Shown in pieces: positions 12,172 to 23,800 of a stretch of 64,000 bases of DNA. Below the pieces are notes generated by a model. That model was not told the origin of the DNA. It ran no database searches and saw only the letters and a list, made by a program, of their open reading frames with translations. The position numbers and the translations under genes were made by a program. How positions within the stretch are numbered: position 1 is the stretch's first letter; every line of letters begins with the position of its first letter. This stretch comes from Plicaturopsis crispa FD-325 SS-3 (taxonomy: Eukaryota; Basidiomycota; Agaricomycetes; Amylocorticiales; Amylocorticiaceae): positions 312,000-375,999 of the forward strand of contig KN832565.1 in assembly GCA_000827205.1 (NCBI GenBank). Reading direction: 5' to 3'.

Positions 12172-14305
12172 TCACAGTTCTTCCCCAGCCAACCACCGAT
12201 TTACTAGAGCGAGTGACTCCTTAGGCTTGTCGTATGGGACCTGCACCCCGCAGCAAGGAGAAGGGGGACGAATGAGCAAATCGCACCGCAAATTGTAAGA
12301 GGGCACACGCACCATATGTCCCGCCCCGTCAATAGTAGCAAAGGTCAGGCCCTTCGCGCTCCTCGTCCGGCCTGCCGTCTGGCCGCCCACTTTCCAGTCC
12401 CTCAGCTCCTGCGCCGCAAACTCGTCATGGCCGCTCCATTCGAGCGCGGTCGTCCACGCCTCGTTGCCGACCCAGTTGCATATCCAGTCGTACGCGCCGA
12501 CGTAGATGAGGACCTTGACCTTGCGCTCGAGCAGGCCGGCCACGTAGTGGTACGTCGGGTGGTACTCGTCCATGGCTGCGGCGAACGCGGTGCCGACGGT
12601 GTTAGAGCACGACGAAAAGTTACCGGTCACTGCGGCGTCGACACCGAGGAATGAACGAACATCTGGATCGGAGAGGTATGCGCTGATGTACCTGGGGATC
12701 CAAGTTAGAGTGACCACCAGAGTGCGCGCCATGTCTAGAGAAAACCTACTTCGTAACTGGATAGCAGAGCGTGTCCGCAATGTCCCCTTCACAATCCTGA
12801 CTGATGTCGTAAGGGTTCTTGCCTGGGGAAGTTACAGGTTAAATCCACTACTAGAGAGAAATAAAGCTCTATACCTGACGCGAAGAACGGGTCGCCAATT
12901 TCACTGCCGCAGAAGTTGGCGGCTGCCTGGCAGTTAATGGCGTCGAACGTGTCTATGCAAGAGCTCTTCATCCATTTCTGACACCTGGGAAGCTAAGGGA
13001 GCACCGTCATATTAGATATGACTAGGTCAATGACAATATTACCATACCGCTTGCTTCATTCGAACACATGTTCTGAGAAGGCGCATGTTCAGTATTTGAT
13101 TTGACGGTGTTGAACGTTTCAGACTCGCTCACGCTATGTCAAGAACGGGTGCCACTGATGCTGGCGTGCATTGCAGATCGTAGTAAGCCGCGGTCATTGT
13201 GTAAAAGTCCGTCAACCCATTCCCTACATTTGGAAGACTTAGCCCGCCCTTAAACAAAGGTCAAAGGGAAAATGTGCGAACCGATCATAACAGACGTTAA
13301 GTTTATGGGCGTCAATCCGGCTTTGACAAGTTCTGCGTTCTGATCATATACTTCAGACGCGAAGACGGGAATGTAACGACCCTATAATTTGACTTGTCAG
13401 TCATGTTGAAGTTTTGGATCGAAACTTGGTGGAGATCGACAACATACCCCGTATGACTCGCCAGCCATATGGAAGGGTCTGCCCTTGAACTGGCTGAAAT
13501 TCTCGAAGAATATAGAGGTAAAAGCTGCGATATCCTTTGCAGCCTCCTCCGTCGTGCTCTATATTATGATATGTCACAAAGCCATTTCCTGCAGATATAA
13601 CATCGTGCTTACAACGGATTCCCCATACTCGGCATAAGAGAACCCAACGCCAACAGGCTGATCCACGAAAAACCTAAAAGGCTGAGTTAGCTCGGGAAAA
13701 GGAACGCCGTCAAAAGGATGCGCATACACATTGGCTTTTGAGTTCCACGACTCAGGATGGTATTTCGTCCCGTTCAGGTCGTTGATCCTGCACGGACCCA
13801 ACTCCATGAACAGTCCTAGACTCGAGCTGCACCCGGGCCCTTTCCACAACAAAACCTAGCTGTCAATTCCTGTCGTTGTACAGCGTACTAGGTGCACACC
13901 TCCGTTGGTCCAGAAGATGACATCATCCTTGTCGGGATCGCTCCTGCTTTCGAAAAAGTAGAAAAAGAGGTGGCGGGCTTGGATATCGATGTAGCCAGTG
14001 TACGCCCTGGGAGTCCGGTGAGTCCTATATGCTCATTCCAAATCATCCAAAACGAACTTGACTGTCTCGTCGCAGAAGGTCGATTTCTTGATCCTGACAC
14101 CGTAATTGGGAAACGCGGGGTGCCCGAGCGTCGTGAATGCCGTTTCACTAAGGGCTCCTAAATCACCTACGGGGGTGAACAAGCCTTCATCATAGCTTGC
14201 TCCCTTGAATGCGCCAGGACTGCCCGATCCCAGGAAAGCTTGCTGAGAGGCGCTTGCTGCAGCCGCGACACCGAGGACGACACTGTAGAGTAGCGCGAAT
14301 TTCAT
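12172..14305 (-). CDS. Serine carboxypeptidase (S10, carboxypeptidase Y-like)
   Basis: Predicted 497-aa serine carboxypeptidase, removing C-terminal residues from peptides in the vacuole or outside the cell. Twelve exons: 14305-14058, 14006-13900, 13839-13728, 13673-13613, 13558-13448, 13381-13282, 13223-13133, 13072-13048, 12992-12875, 12822-12750, 12691-12313, 12240-12172; the frame closes. A signal peptide follows the ATG (MKFALLYSVVLGVAAAASA). Substrate-binding WTNGGPGCSSSLGLF is assembled across intron 2. The nucleophile Ser lies in GESYGGRYIPVF (across intron 5), the catalytic Asp in YVGAYDWICNW, and the catalytic His in IDGAGHM just before the last intron. Cys-rich middle segments (CVRMK, RCQKWM) fit the family's disulfides. 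Intron 3 is 54 nt and contains no in-frame stop. Confidence 0.93.
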
Positions 14306-14702
14306 GGTTGAAGGCAGCCAGCGACGCGCGGACACGATTCTCTCAGTATCCTGATAACGAAGGGCCGTGTGTACGCTGTTCCAAGTATACGTTCCTGTTG
14401 GTCGCTGCCATTGCGCTGCACAAGGGACTGAGTACCTTCCCAGTCGCCAGGATCCCAGACCATGTCTAGAAATATTTTCCCACGACACCGCCCGACAGAC
14501 TGGGACTCGCCAGGCTCGGCTGGTCGACGCACGGTCGTCGCCGTCAACGTCCACCGACGAGCCTTCACTCTCTTGACATCCACCACGGGCGCGAACTATT
14601 TCGTCGTTTCCCCGGGTCCTCTTCCTGGTCTTTCCGCTCTCGTGCAGCTGCACACAGCCTTAATACGACTCTCTTTTCCTGCTTAAACCCACAGTCACTT
14701 AA

Positions 14703-16037
14703 ATGGGGATCGAGTTCGGATCCTTCGACAAGATATGCGAGACGGCGGCGCTCGTCGTGTGTCCCCTTATGGGCGGAAACCAAGGGATCGAGCCGACGTG
14801 CTACAGCAGAAATGTTGACCTTGGAGGGACGCTCATCTTTCAACCATGTGAGTAACCAATCGTTCAGCACCATGCAGACCATCGCGTGTGTCCTGCGATT
14901 GCGCGAGTGGTATTGGCGCTCGAGTCGACCAAGCTAATTGTCGTTTTTGTTCTCTCAGCGACATGTTTTGTCCATGTAGGCGCAATTATAATGACCGCAA
15001 TAATGATATATCACATACGGAGCAAATATACCGCCGTTGGTATGAAATAATTCACTTGAGAGTGCGTTTGCGGTTTAATTTTTTTCTTCTTGTCAGGCCG
15101 GAAGGAAATCGTGATGTTCTTCTGGATGTACCTTGTCATCGAACTCTTAGCCATTTTTCTTGACGGCGGCATCATACCCACGGCGCATGTCAGCTACCCG
15201 GTGCGTGTACTTTCCATGCAACAGTAAGCCTAACTAACGGCTTTCTGTAGTGGTTTACGGCTATATACACTGGGCTTGTCGCGTCTGCTTATTGCTGCCT
15301 CCTTATAAATGGATTCGTCGGGTTTCAAATCGCTGAAGACGGCACACCTCTGTCGTTATGGGTGCGTTTGCTCCTATGCTACTGACAGCAATACTAACCC
15401 GCCGCGCAGCTTCTGCGCATATCGTGTTTTGTGGTGTTCGCGCTCGGCTTTTTCCTCGCGATTGCAACGTTCCAAGGTTTCGCGTCGTTCAGCAACACGA
15501 AGCCCGTTGGCCTCTGGATCATATATATTCTGTGGCCACTCATATGTGCAGTGGTTTACACCGTATCCCAGCTCGTTCTCGTGTTCCGCACGCTCGACGA
15601 CCGGTGGCCCATCGGCGACATCCTTTTCGGGGCGGGCTTCTTCACGATCGGCCAAGTGCTGCTGTTTGCGTTCAGCAACACCATATGTGATGCGATAAAG
15701 CACTACATCGACGGCCTGTTCTTCTTCTCCATGTGCATGCTGCTGAGCGTGATGATGATCTACAAGTACTGGGACAGCATCACGGTGCGTCCATTCCACT
15801 TGGGGTGCGAGCATTTTGCTGACCATTTCCCAGCGTGAGGACCTTGAATTTTCCGTCGGCTCCAAAGCCGCAGTATGGGAAGTCAAGGACCCACTTCTCG
15901 CAAGCAGCACGGATGAATATTCCGAGCACGACACCGCCAGTAATTACCACGGTGGAGGGGTTCCCGCGGCGCCTGCGAGCTTAGTGGGTGGCGTGAGCGG
16001 CCAGCAGTTGTATTCGAAGGGCGGGCGGGGCTACTAG
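14703..16037 (+). CDS. CHS7: Chitin synthase export chaperone Chs7
   Basis: Predicted 339-aa multi-pass ER membrane protein of the Chs7 family, needed for chitin synthase III (Chs3-type) to leave the ER. Six exons: 14703-14847, 14959-15039, 15097-15200, 15251-15361, 15410-15784, 15834-16037; the frame closes. The N-terminus has the family form [20 protein letters not shown], with paired Cys residues before the first membrane segment. About seven hydrophobic helices follow, including [71 protein letters not shown] and [30 protein letters not shown] is a conserved loop. The tail after the last helix is hydrophilic and Gly/Ser-rich. ATG 14703 is chosen because it gives the family's N-terminus. 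It is followed on the same strand by a methyltransferase gene 440 bases away. Confidence 0.93.
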
Positions 16038-16476
16038 CCAACAGACGGTTTATACCATTTGCTATCTGCTGTGTATATTCGTACTCGTCTTGGAGAGAGA
16101 TCCGACGGGATACTAACGGAAGGACTATTCATCGCATTTTCGTAGAGCATCACAGCGGACTGGGATCTTACAGCTACACACATATTCAATAATTCATACG
16201 GCCTCAGCAGGATTTCAACAAGTCGGCTTCGCAGCAACGCTCGGAACCGCTTTCCAACGACGTCAAATAGCTCCGGTCAATAACATGGAGCCCCAGATAT
16301 CGCTGTGGAGTCGGCGAGGCAGGTCTTGATCGGCAAGACCTGCCAACGGGGGGTCTGCCAGCTCTTTCACACCTGTGCTTGTTACTGACCTAATTCCACT
16401 TTCTTCACCCACCTGTCCTTTCCCTCCAACTGCCATCCACATCGGTGCTGCCGTCGACATCTGGCAGACAGTGACC
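16038..16476. other. Intergenic region
   Basis: No gene seen. The last 90 bases are pyrimidine-rich (cactttcttcacccacctg), consistent with promoter and leader of the downstream methyltransferase gene. Confidence 0.45.
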
Positions 16477-17787
16477 ATGAGTTTCTACCTGCGCCATCCG
16501 CGCTTCACCGTTTTCTTTCTCGTCGCCCTCTTATTCTCGGTGATTCTGTTCCTTAGTGCGCCGCCACCGCCAGCCTTTATGCACAGGCCATACCCGCTGG
16601 GCTTCCGGCGTCCAGCTCCCGGAACTAGCGTCCAGGAGCAGCTCAGCCAGAGCGAGCACCACTACCAGCAGACCCTCAAGGAGCGCCAGCGCCTCATCGC
16701 GAAGTTTGGGCCTACTGTAGGGACCGTAGATTCGTGAGTTGTCGCCCCCGGTTTCTGCTCGTGCTCCCGAGGCTTACGCACGCATTCGTCGCAGGTTCCC
16801 TACACCCGAGAGCGGCGACTTCTACACTCTATGTACGTCATCGTGCTGTGCATGCGAGCCTAGGCGGGAGCTAAGTTGACGGGCGTAACAGGGGACTTCT
16901 TCACCGCGTCGTTCGCGTGCCCGCACCGCGTGCAGCGCGTCGGAACCCTGGGTGACGGCGGCAAATGGGTGTGCGGTCTTGAACGGATCGCGCAGAAGAA
17001 AGAATGCATCATCTACTCTGTCGGTACGTGCCTATGCTTGCGTGCTGCGTCTCCTTTTCTGGTCCATATTCTAATTGTCTCTGGCTCGCACTAGGTATCA
17101 ACGGCGAATCCTCATTTGAGGCTGGGCTTCTCGAAAGCGCACCGGGGTGCAAAGTATATGGCTACGACTTTAGCGTGAACTCCGTAAGCTCCGTTGTGGC
17201 TTATTCAGGCGTCCAGTTTCCTCATCTTGTACCACTCTAGTTTGGGCCCGAAATTGACGCGAACCCCGCATTAGCCGGGCGCGCGTTTTTCCGTCCGTAT
17301 GCACTGGGTGGCGTCGACAAGCATGCGCCTGGCGAACACCCGAAACAATACACGCTCGCGTCGCTCATGCGCATGAACGGCCACTCCTTCATCGACATCC
17401 TAAAGATCGACATTGAAGGTGCCGAATTCGAAGCGCTCGACGCGCTCGTCGACGCGTATACTAGTAACGATGGCGCCGACGGCATGCTCCCGTTCGGCCA
17501 GCTCCAGCTCGAGATCCATGCCCGCAACTCTGAATACGCGGAGTTCCCCCGTTTCCTCGAGTGGTGGCAGAGGCTCGAGCGCGCGGGTCTGCGACCGTTC
17601 TGGACGGAGCCAAACCTCGTCTATGTGAACTTGGTTAGAGGCGTAAAGCCCGATCTATCTGAGGTGGGTCTACCCTCCATTTCCTCAATTGCGTCGGAGT
17701 CCCTACCCCCGTGCTAATCTTCGCGTATTCTAGTATTCATTCATCAACACCCGGGGAAACCACGAGCTTGTCGCGGACGAGTTCTGA
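16477..17787 (+). CDS. Membrane-anchored FkbM/METTL24-like methyltransferase
   Basis: Predicted 330-aa protein. Exons 16477-16733, 16795-16832 (38 nt), 16892-17023, 17095-17183, 17241-17663 and 17734-17787; the frame closes. Residues about 10-28 (FTVFFLVALLFSVILFLSA) form one N-terminal membrane anchor, so the catalytic part probably faces the lumen. The enzyme part shows FACPHRVQRVGTLGDGGKWV, then YSVGINGESSFEAGLLE and VYGYDF (the SAM-binding loop and acidic strand end), and later FIDILKIDIEGAEFEALD, a signature of FkbM-type methyltransferases, followed by GQLQLEIH. Family members methylate small molecules, glycans or unknown substrates; the substrate cannot be told here. The gene is convergent with the dynein tail gene. 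Confidence 0.82.
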
Positions 17788-18272
17788 CGCAGGCCGTACC
17801 TTTTCCGATCCTCGCAGCGCAAATATGTGCCTGCTTTCCCTCAGTTCACGAAGTGTCCTTTATCGATGCTTCATGGATAATCTGGTTACTTTCACACTTA
17901 CCTTACCCTACGCAGCACTGCGCACACATATTCACACATCAACCACATGCATCGGACTATGGATTCAGACACACTCACTGCCTAGTTCCCTCTCACGGAC
18001 TTCCAGTCGGACACAAATGGAGCTTGCGATCATCATTGCCTCCAGTCGTTATATCAGACGCACTTACACTTACATCGCGATTAGCCATCGGTGATTTAGA
18101 AGGAATAAAAACATAGGCTCCATTAAGTATTGTACGAGGGATACAGTGAGCGGACATGATGCTGGAAGACAAGAGGACACATGTAAGAAATGCGAGGAAA
18201 AACGAATGTGGGATGAGCAAAGGGTATCTACAAGCCAATCAATCAACCCAACGGAAACAGCTCAGCAACACC
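17788..18272. other. Convergent intergenic region
   Basis: Separates the stop codons of the methyltransferase and dynein tail genes. It contains no dynein-like coding sequence in any minus-strand frame, which matters for judging the dynein terminus. Confidence 0.55.
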
Positions 18273-21200
18273 TCAGAACCGCCTGGCCCCACCCACCAAG
18301 CCCTCGATCGAGTGGTGCTCGAGGTCGTTGCGTGCCTTCAAAATGCTCGCGTGCATCTCCTTCATGGCGTTCCCCAGCTTCACGCCAAACCGGCTGAGGA
18401 TGTCCCGCTGCCACGCGTCGTACTTGGCGTTCACACGCGCCTGCACCTGCTCGTAGTCGATCACGCACACGCCGAACGTCTTCTGCGTCTCGGACGTGTC
18501 GAACGTCGAGCGCGCCTTCTTGATCTCCGTGAGCAGCTGCTGCCAGTTCGCGAGCGAGTCCCCGAGCCGGTTGAACACGTATTCGGCCTCGAGGTCCCAC
18601 AGCGACTGAAACTGCAACCACTTGTTCACGTATTCGGTGAGCTGCTGTACCTTGATCTCGATTAGGGAGAAGGGTCGCTCCAGGGTGTTATCCGGGAAGT
18701 GTGTTAACTGTGGAATTTTCCTGCGTCAGCCCCGGACTACGGTTACACAAAGGGGGATGACTTACTAGGGACGTATACGTCGTTTCTGATACTGCGGCAC
18801 CCTGCATTTGCAGACCGATCTCATATCTAGAGCTCTGTATCCGACGAAGCCGGCATACAATACCTGCGAAACCAGTTCAGATCCCAGGAAAAGGGGAGGA
18901 ACTAGACACATACCAAGCCAGCTATGGAGCTGCCCAATCCACGTCTGTCGGGCGTACTCTATTGGAGGGTCCAGGAAGATGACCTGATTCTGTATCCGGA
19001 TTTCGTGGACGATCGGCTTCAAAGTCATGTTGCCTTCGAGGAACTGCCCGAGGGGTTAGATGAATGGCGTTGCCCCAGCAGGACTATTAAGCATTACCTT
19101 CTCTTCCTTCACGCCCTTGCCACCTCTTCGTTTATTCGTAATGTCCCGTAGTGGTAGGGGATCTCGTCGCGTGTCGCCGTCGTCCGTTCGGTCAAATTCT
19201 GAACACCAAACTTGGATAATATGTGTCAACCGCTGAAGCAGAATCGTCTCGATCCGTTTGTCGAGCTCCGCGACCCAATGGTCGAGGTTGGCGTAACCTT
19301 CCAAGTTCAGCCGATCGATCTACGGGGCAAAAGTTATGAACACTGCCTATGACCTTCACGCAATCACGACTCACAGCAGACTGCACTTTCCCCAAAAGTT
19401 CAGAGAACGCTTCGGTCGTGTATGCACATGTAGACAAGTCCTCGACTGCTCGAAGTATGTCTTTGTACAAGTCAATGACGCTATTTGTTTTATCCTGGAC
19501 AAAATCATCAGTGCTCCGGTATTCTTGGGGTTTAGATGGATCATCCTTACCTGGAGGACGGATACCACGCTTGCGAATTCTCGTACAAATTGAATATGTC
19601 TTTGGTCTCGACCGTCCGCGCTAGATACGTATCGTGCGGTATCGTACTGGTTCACGAAGTGGTCCCACCGTATATTCATCCCTATCAACACGTTGTGAGC
19701 CGCACGATCCAGTATGCCGGTGGTGGGCATTCTCACCTTTCGAGACCATCCGCTGGGACTCGTTTCGATATTCAGCAACGAGCCACTCGATGCCCTTATT
19801 GTGCTCGACGAGGTCGAGCGTCTGGCCGTACGTCCTGACCGTCTCCATCAAGCTCACGGCATGGGGATACACCCTTTTGGCGTCTTTCGCCATGTTCGTG
19901 ATTGCGTGTGGGACCTGGAAGTTAAGCCACAGCAGATTCCGCACCTCTTTGAAGAGCGTAATAATTTGCGGGTCGAAATTCACGGCGAGCTGGAAGCCGC
20001 CGCCACGGAGACGGACAATCTCGAATAGTCGGCCGTTGACGCCCATGTCTCTCCGGTTGATGTCGTGCAGCCAGGCGTCGTATACCGGGCGCGTGTCGAG
20101 TTTTTTCCGGAACGCGGCGGACTCAGACTGGAGTTTTTGTCCTTCTGCGTAGAGCTCCCAGCCTTTGCCGAGAACGTCCTCGACACGTTTCATGTATGTC
20201 AGCAGTTGTCGCTCGATTTGCCGTGCCCAGATGATAGCACCGGCAATGGGAGGTAGATCGCGCATTTGCGACATATGATAAGCTTCAGAAAATCGATATT
20301 GCGTTTTGAACTAGAGGGCCACACGTCAAAGAGACGAACATGGATTTAACATAGACAGTTACTAACCTTGTCATGTAAGCGTTTGATGTCCTCCTTCACG
20401 GAGTCGATTAGTTGCGTCTGGTACTCTTGGATAGCACCGCGAATCTATATCACGTTAGCCAGCCGATTGTGGACACTAGCATATTAAACATACCTTGGGC
20501 CGCACGAAAAGGGCGTTGAATTTCGAGAACACCCTGAACATCTCATTAGCATTCCGCGCAGTCCCTAATCTATCCCGCAAACGCGCTATGATTTGATTCT
20601 CGACTCGAGCAACGCGTTCATTGTACGCGTTTTCGGCAGCAACCCAGATCTCCGTCCCCTCTGCGAAAAGGATGTAAATTGGCATGGGAAATATCAACAT
20701 TTCTGAGGAGCTTACCGACAGACACATCGAGGACATCGATGCGCTTGACTACTTCGTACGCCTCCTTCACCTCCTCCTCCATGTCCATCCCCCCGACATC
20801 CTTGCCGACGCCACCCAGGCCCTTTGTCGGGCCCGTCATGACGGCCAGCTGTTCGTGCTGTTTCCGCCAGTCCTTCAGATATCGCGTGCGTTCTTGAAGC
20901 TTCGCGTGCGCGGGGACGACCTTGATAGGAATGAATTTCTCTGACCGCTTCCGCGTAACCTCACGCGCGACATTCGTGAACTCCTTGATCTGGTCGTCCC
21001 ATGTGCGGAATATGTTCATCGTCTGCGAGAGAAGCCGGTCGAACGTCTCGTACGGGGTGTAAGGTAGTCGGTGCGAGGTAAGGACGCGCAGGAGCTGGTC
21101 GTTGAAGTCGCGAGAAATCGCCTCAACAAGGGGGAGGGCACGGCGGATGGGGTAAGGGGATAGCTTGAGCTTGCGGTTGATGTGTCCGAAGATGAGCAGG

Positions 21201-22436
21201 AGCGATTCTTGAATCTTGTCGAGGTCAGTGGCAGAGAGCAGTTCGTTGAGGGGGAAGTCTTTCATGAGCTGGTTGTATTTATGCACTGTGCAAACACGAT
21301 TTTTGTCAATGGCGAAGCACATGCACACGCGCGTATCACTCACCGACGTCCGTCGCATCCTTCAGTCCCGTATCGGCGATGAAACTGACCGTGGCATGGA
21401 ACCGCTTCGCGTTGCGTAGGCAGTCCATGACCATATTCACCTCCTCGCTGCGCAGCTGCGCTTCAATGCCCTCGAGCGCGCGCTCGAGACTGAGCCAGAA
21501 GTTGATCTCCTGCGACGCCGTCCCGGACGCGACATCGCGCGAGAGCTTGGTCACCGCCTGGATCGACTTGATCCACGCGTTGACATGCCCATGCAGCGTG
21601 TTCAGGAACGTGCTGTCGTTGAGCAGCTTCGGCGGGATGTGCGAGATGTTCGGGCGCGTGCCCGCGGCCTGCGCCTGCTCGACCGCGCGCTGGATCACGG
21701 GGTGGATGACTAGATGTGTCTCCGGGATCTCGACGTTCTGTTGTAGGTGCAGTAACGACAGCTCGAGCTCGGCGAATTTCTTCTTCGTCATCGGGATACC
21801 TGCAGACGCGTGAGCACGAGAACGGAAAAGGAATAGCATCCCGCTTACCCATCTTGCTGTCGCCGTCCTTGCCGGTCCCGCGCGCGCCGACGAAAGCGTC
21901 GAACCAGGGCTTCATGCCGTGGCTCACTACCGCGTGCAAACTCTCGTACGGTGTCTCGTCGCCACCGAAGAGATTCAAGATATGCAGCTGTGTCGCCAAC
22001 GGTGTGAGCAGATCGAGCGTGGGCCCGCGTTTGATCAAAGCCAGGCTCGTGACGTGGGACGGCGAGTACGACAGGTGTGGCATCAGCTGGTACGAGTATA
22101 CTGGCGGCCCGTCGTCTGCAGGCCGCCGTCAGCGTGATTTCCACCGTCGAAAAAACGACCGCACGTACCTCCGACGTCCTCCTTGACCTTAACTACATAT
22201 ATAACATCGCCACCCTCTGCCGCGAAGCGCGACACGCGTTCGTCGAATTCATCGTCAAAGAGCGACTCGAGCTCCGAAGGTGTGGCACCGATAACCGGCG
22301 GAAGGAGGGAGAGCAGGTAGTTGCGAAATACAGAAGAGTCGAAGGAGGCGGCGGCAGTGGGCTCCACGGGCCCGTCGTTGTGCAGCACGCCGTTCGTGTG
22401 CGTCAAAGGCGCCAGCGGCTGTTCGAAAGTGGTCAT
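18273..22436 (-). CDS. Cytoplasmic dynein heavy chain, N-terminal tail subunit (split gene)
   Basis: Predicted 1171-aa protein equal to the tail of cytoplasmic dynein heavy chain: dimerisation and intermediate-chain-binding region, no AAA motor. Exons 22436-22169, 22115-21849, 21799-21344, 21285-20716, 20660-20494, 20444-20367, 20310-19737, 19681-19551, 19494-19375, 19319-19098, 19043-18914, 18863-18766, 18707-18273; the frame closes across all thirteen. Family landmarks in order: [16 protein letters not shown] (near 170), VQRAVEQ-type helices, [61 protein letters not shown] and [20 protein letters not shown]. The protein stops after [12 protein letters not shown] plus a few residues, where single-gene dyneins continue toward the linker and motor. 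From knowledge, agaricomycetes (reported for Schizophyllum commune) and Ustilago encode this heavy chain as two genes. The motor half is not in the window. ATG 22436 is chosen because homologous sequence begins soon after it. Confidence 0.9.
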
Positions 22437-23800
22437 TTCGCGTTCCGTAGGGCGTTCGTCGACTAATTTCGGCGAACTTGAACGCGATCCTGGGCGAGAC
22501 CTTGCCCAAAGTCCGAGCGTAGTCCCTGCGAGACGGCGGGGAGAGGTCTTGCGGTAACTGGTGAAATAAGACTGTATCATGCCAATGTCAGGCGCCATTC
22601 TGATACGGTTTCAAGAGACCCATACCTTTTCCTGTCCCCGTCAAGTATCTGCTACTGCGAGAACGAGGCGTCTGCGCGTTTCGTGAAATCGTCGCCTGCT
22701 GTTGGCCTGCAGTGCCGAAATTTGGTGGAACAGCAGAGGAGGGGATTCCGAATTCCGACTCCGATCTTGTTTCGCTTTCTTCAAGTTCTGCAACTCTTCT
22801 GAACCTTTTCCTTGACTTTTCTTCGTGGACACTTGTTTCTAACAACACATATATTCGTCTGGACCCTGACCACTGCGTCCACTGCTATGCAAGGACTTCT
22901 GGGCAAGTCTCAATATTTGAGCCGTAGAACTCTGATGCCCTTCAGTCTCCAGCACTACTAGCGTTGAAGAAGCAGAGCTTCAAGCTCTTAGCTTCGAGCC
23001 AGTGCAGTGCTTTACCTCCTCCATGCCACCAACTCCTCCGGGATCCTTTGCTTCAAAATGATTGCACGTATCGCAAACCAATCACCTTACATCGGCCGAC
23101 CGACCTTACCTCAGGTTCTTGCTCATGCTTTGTATCATTACTTCAGAATTATCTTTCACCAGGCATTAGGAACCGCTAGACCTTGGATTGCGCCATGGAC
23201 AGAGGTTGTCCGGAAATTCTGGGAAACACACCCGCCAATTTTGTTTCTGCAGCAGGTCTGCAATACCTCGGCTGCGTATTCCGTCGAGCGTAATTATCCC
23301 TGATCTACCTCAACCTGCGCTCTAAGCTTACCGTTGGGTCTATCCGTATGCCAACACTAGCCATGCATTCTCCGCGTTCATCAATCCCGCCCCCCTCCTT
23401 TGCGGCGTTGTTGATACGTTGTGCTTACTATGAGTCTGCGCGTGTTCTATGGCAAAGCCAGCGGGCGCTCGAGAGACACCTGCTGGACTCTTCATAAATG
23501 TTGACTACATACAAAAAATTAAGGAATGAACGTATACTTGGGTATACATCTTAGGTTGCCTCTAAGTACTTGCCTGTGTTCTTTGCTGTCCTCCGCCAAT
23601 CCTCCGCGGTAAGTTGCAAGATGAAGATAAGATAAAAGGCAAACCCACGTGGCTATGTACAAAATATGACTCCGTGTGTGTGAGTCTACAAATTTTGTCT
23701 CTACAAAAGTTGCTGCTCCTTCGACATTCTTTCTTCGTCTTTCTCTCCCCCTAGACAATTCCCCAAAAATCTCAACACTATATCTGCATAATCATATAAC
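22437..23800. promoter_or_regulatory. Divergent intergenic region, dynein tail / BCAT
   Basis: 1.36 kb between two start codons, presumably holding both promoters. A pyrimidine tract at about 23722-23755 (ctttcttcgtctttctctcc) precedes the aminotransferase ATG. Very short upstream frames start at ATG 23655 and 23665; whether they are transcribed cannot be told. A minus-strand open stretch near 22590-22850 lacks a clear ATG and was not called. Confidence 0.45.

Noticed and set aside
17993-18238. Continuation of the dynein heavy chain downstream of its stop
   Set aside because: The open frame has no dynein-like residues, and a possible gtgggt donor near the end leads to nothing recognisable.
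22588-22848. Small minus-strand gene upstream of the dynein tail gene
   Set aside because: No ATG at the frame start, no family resemblance; may be dynein leader.
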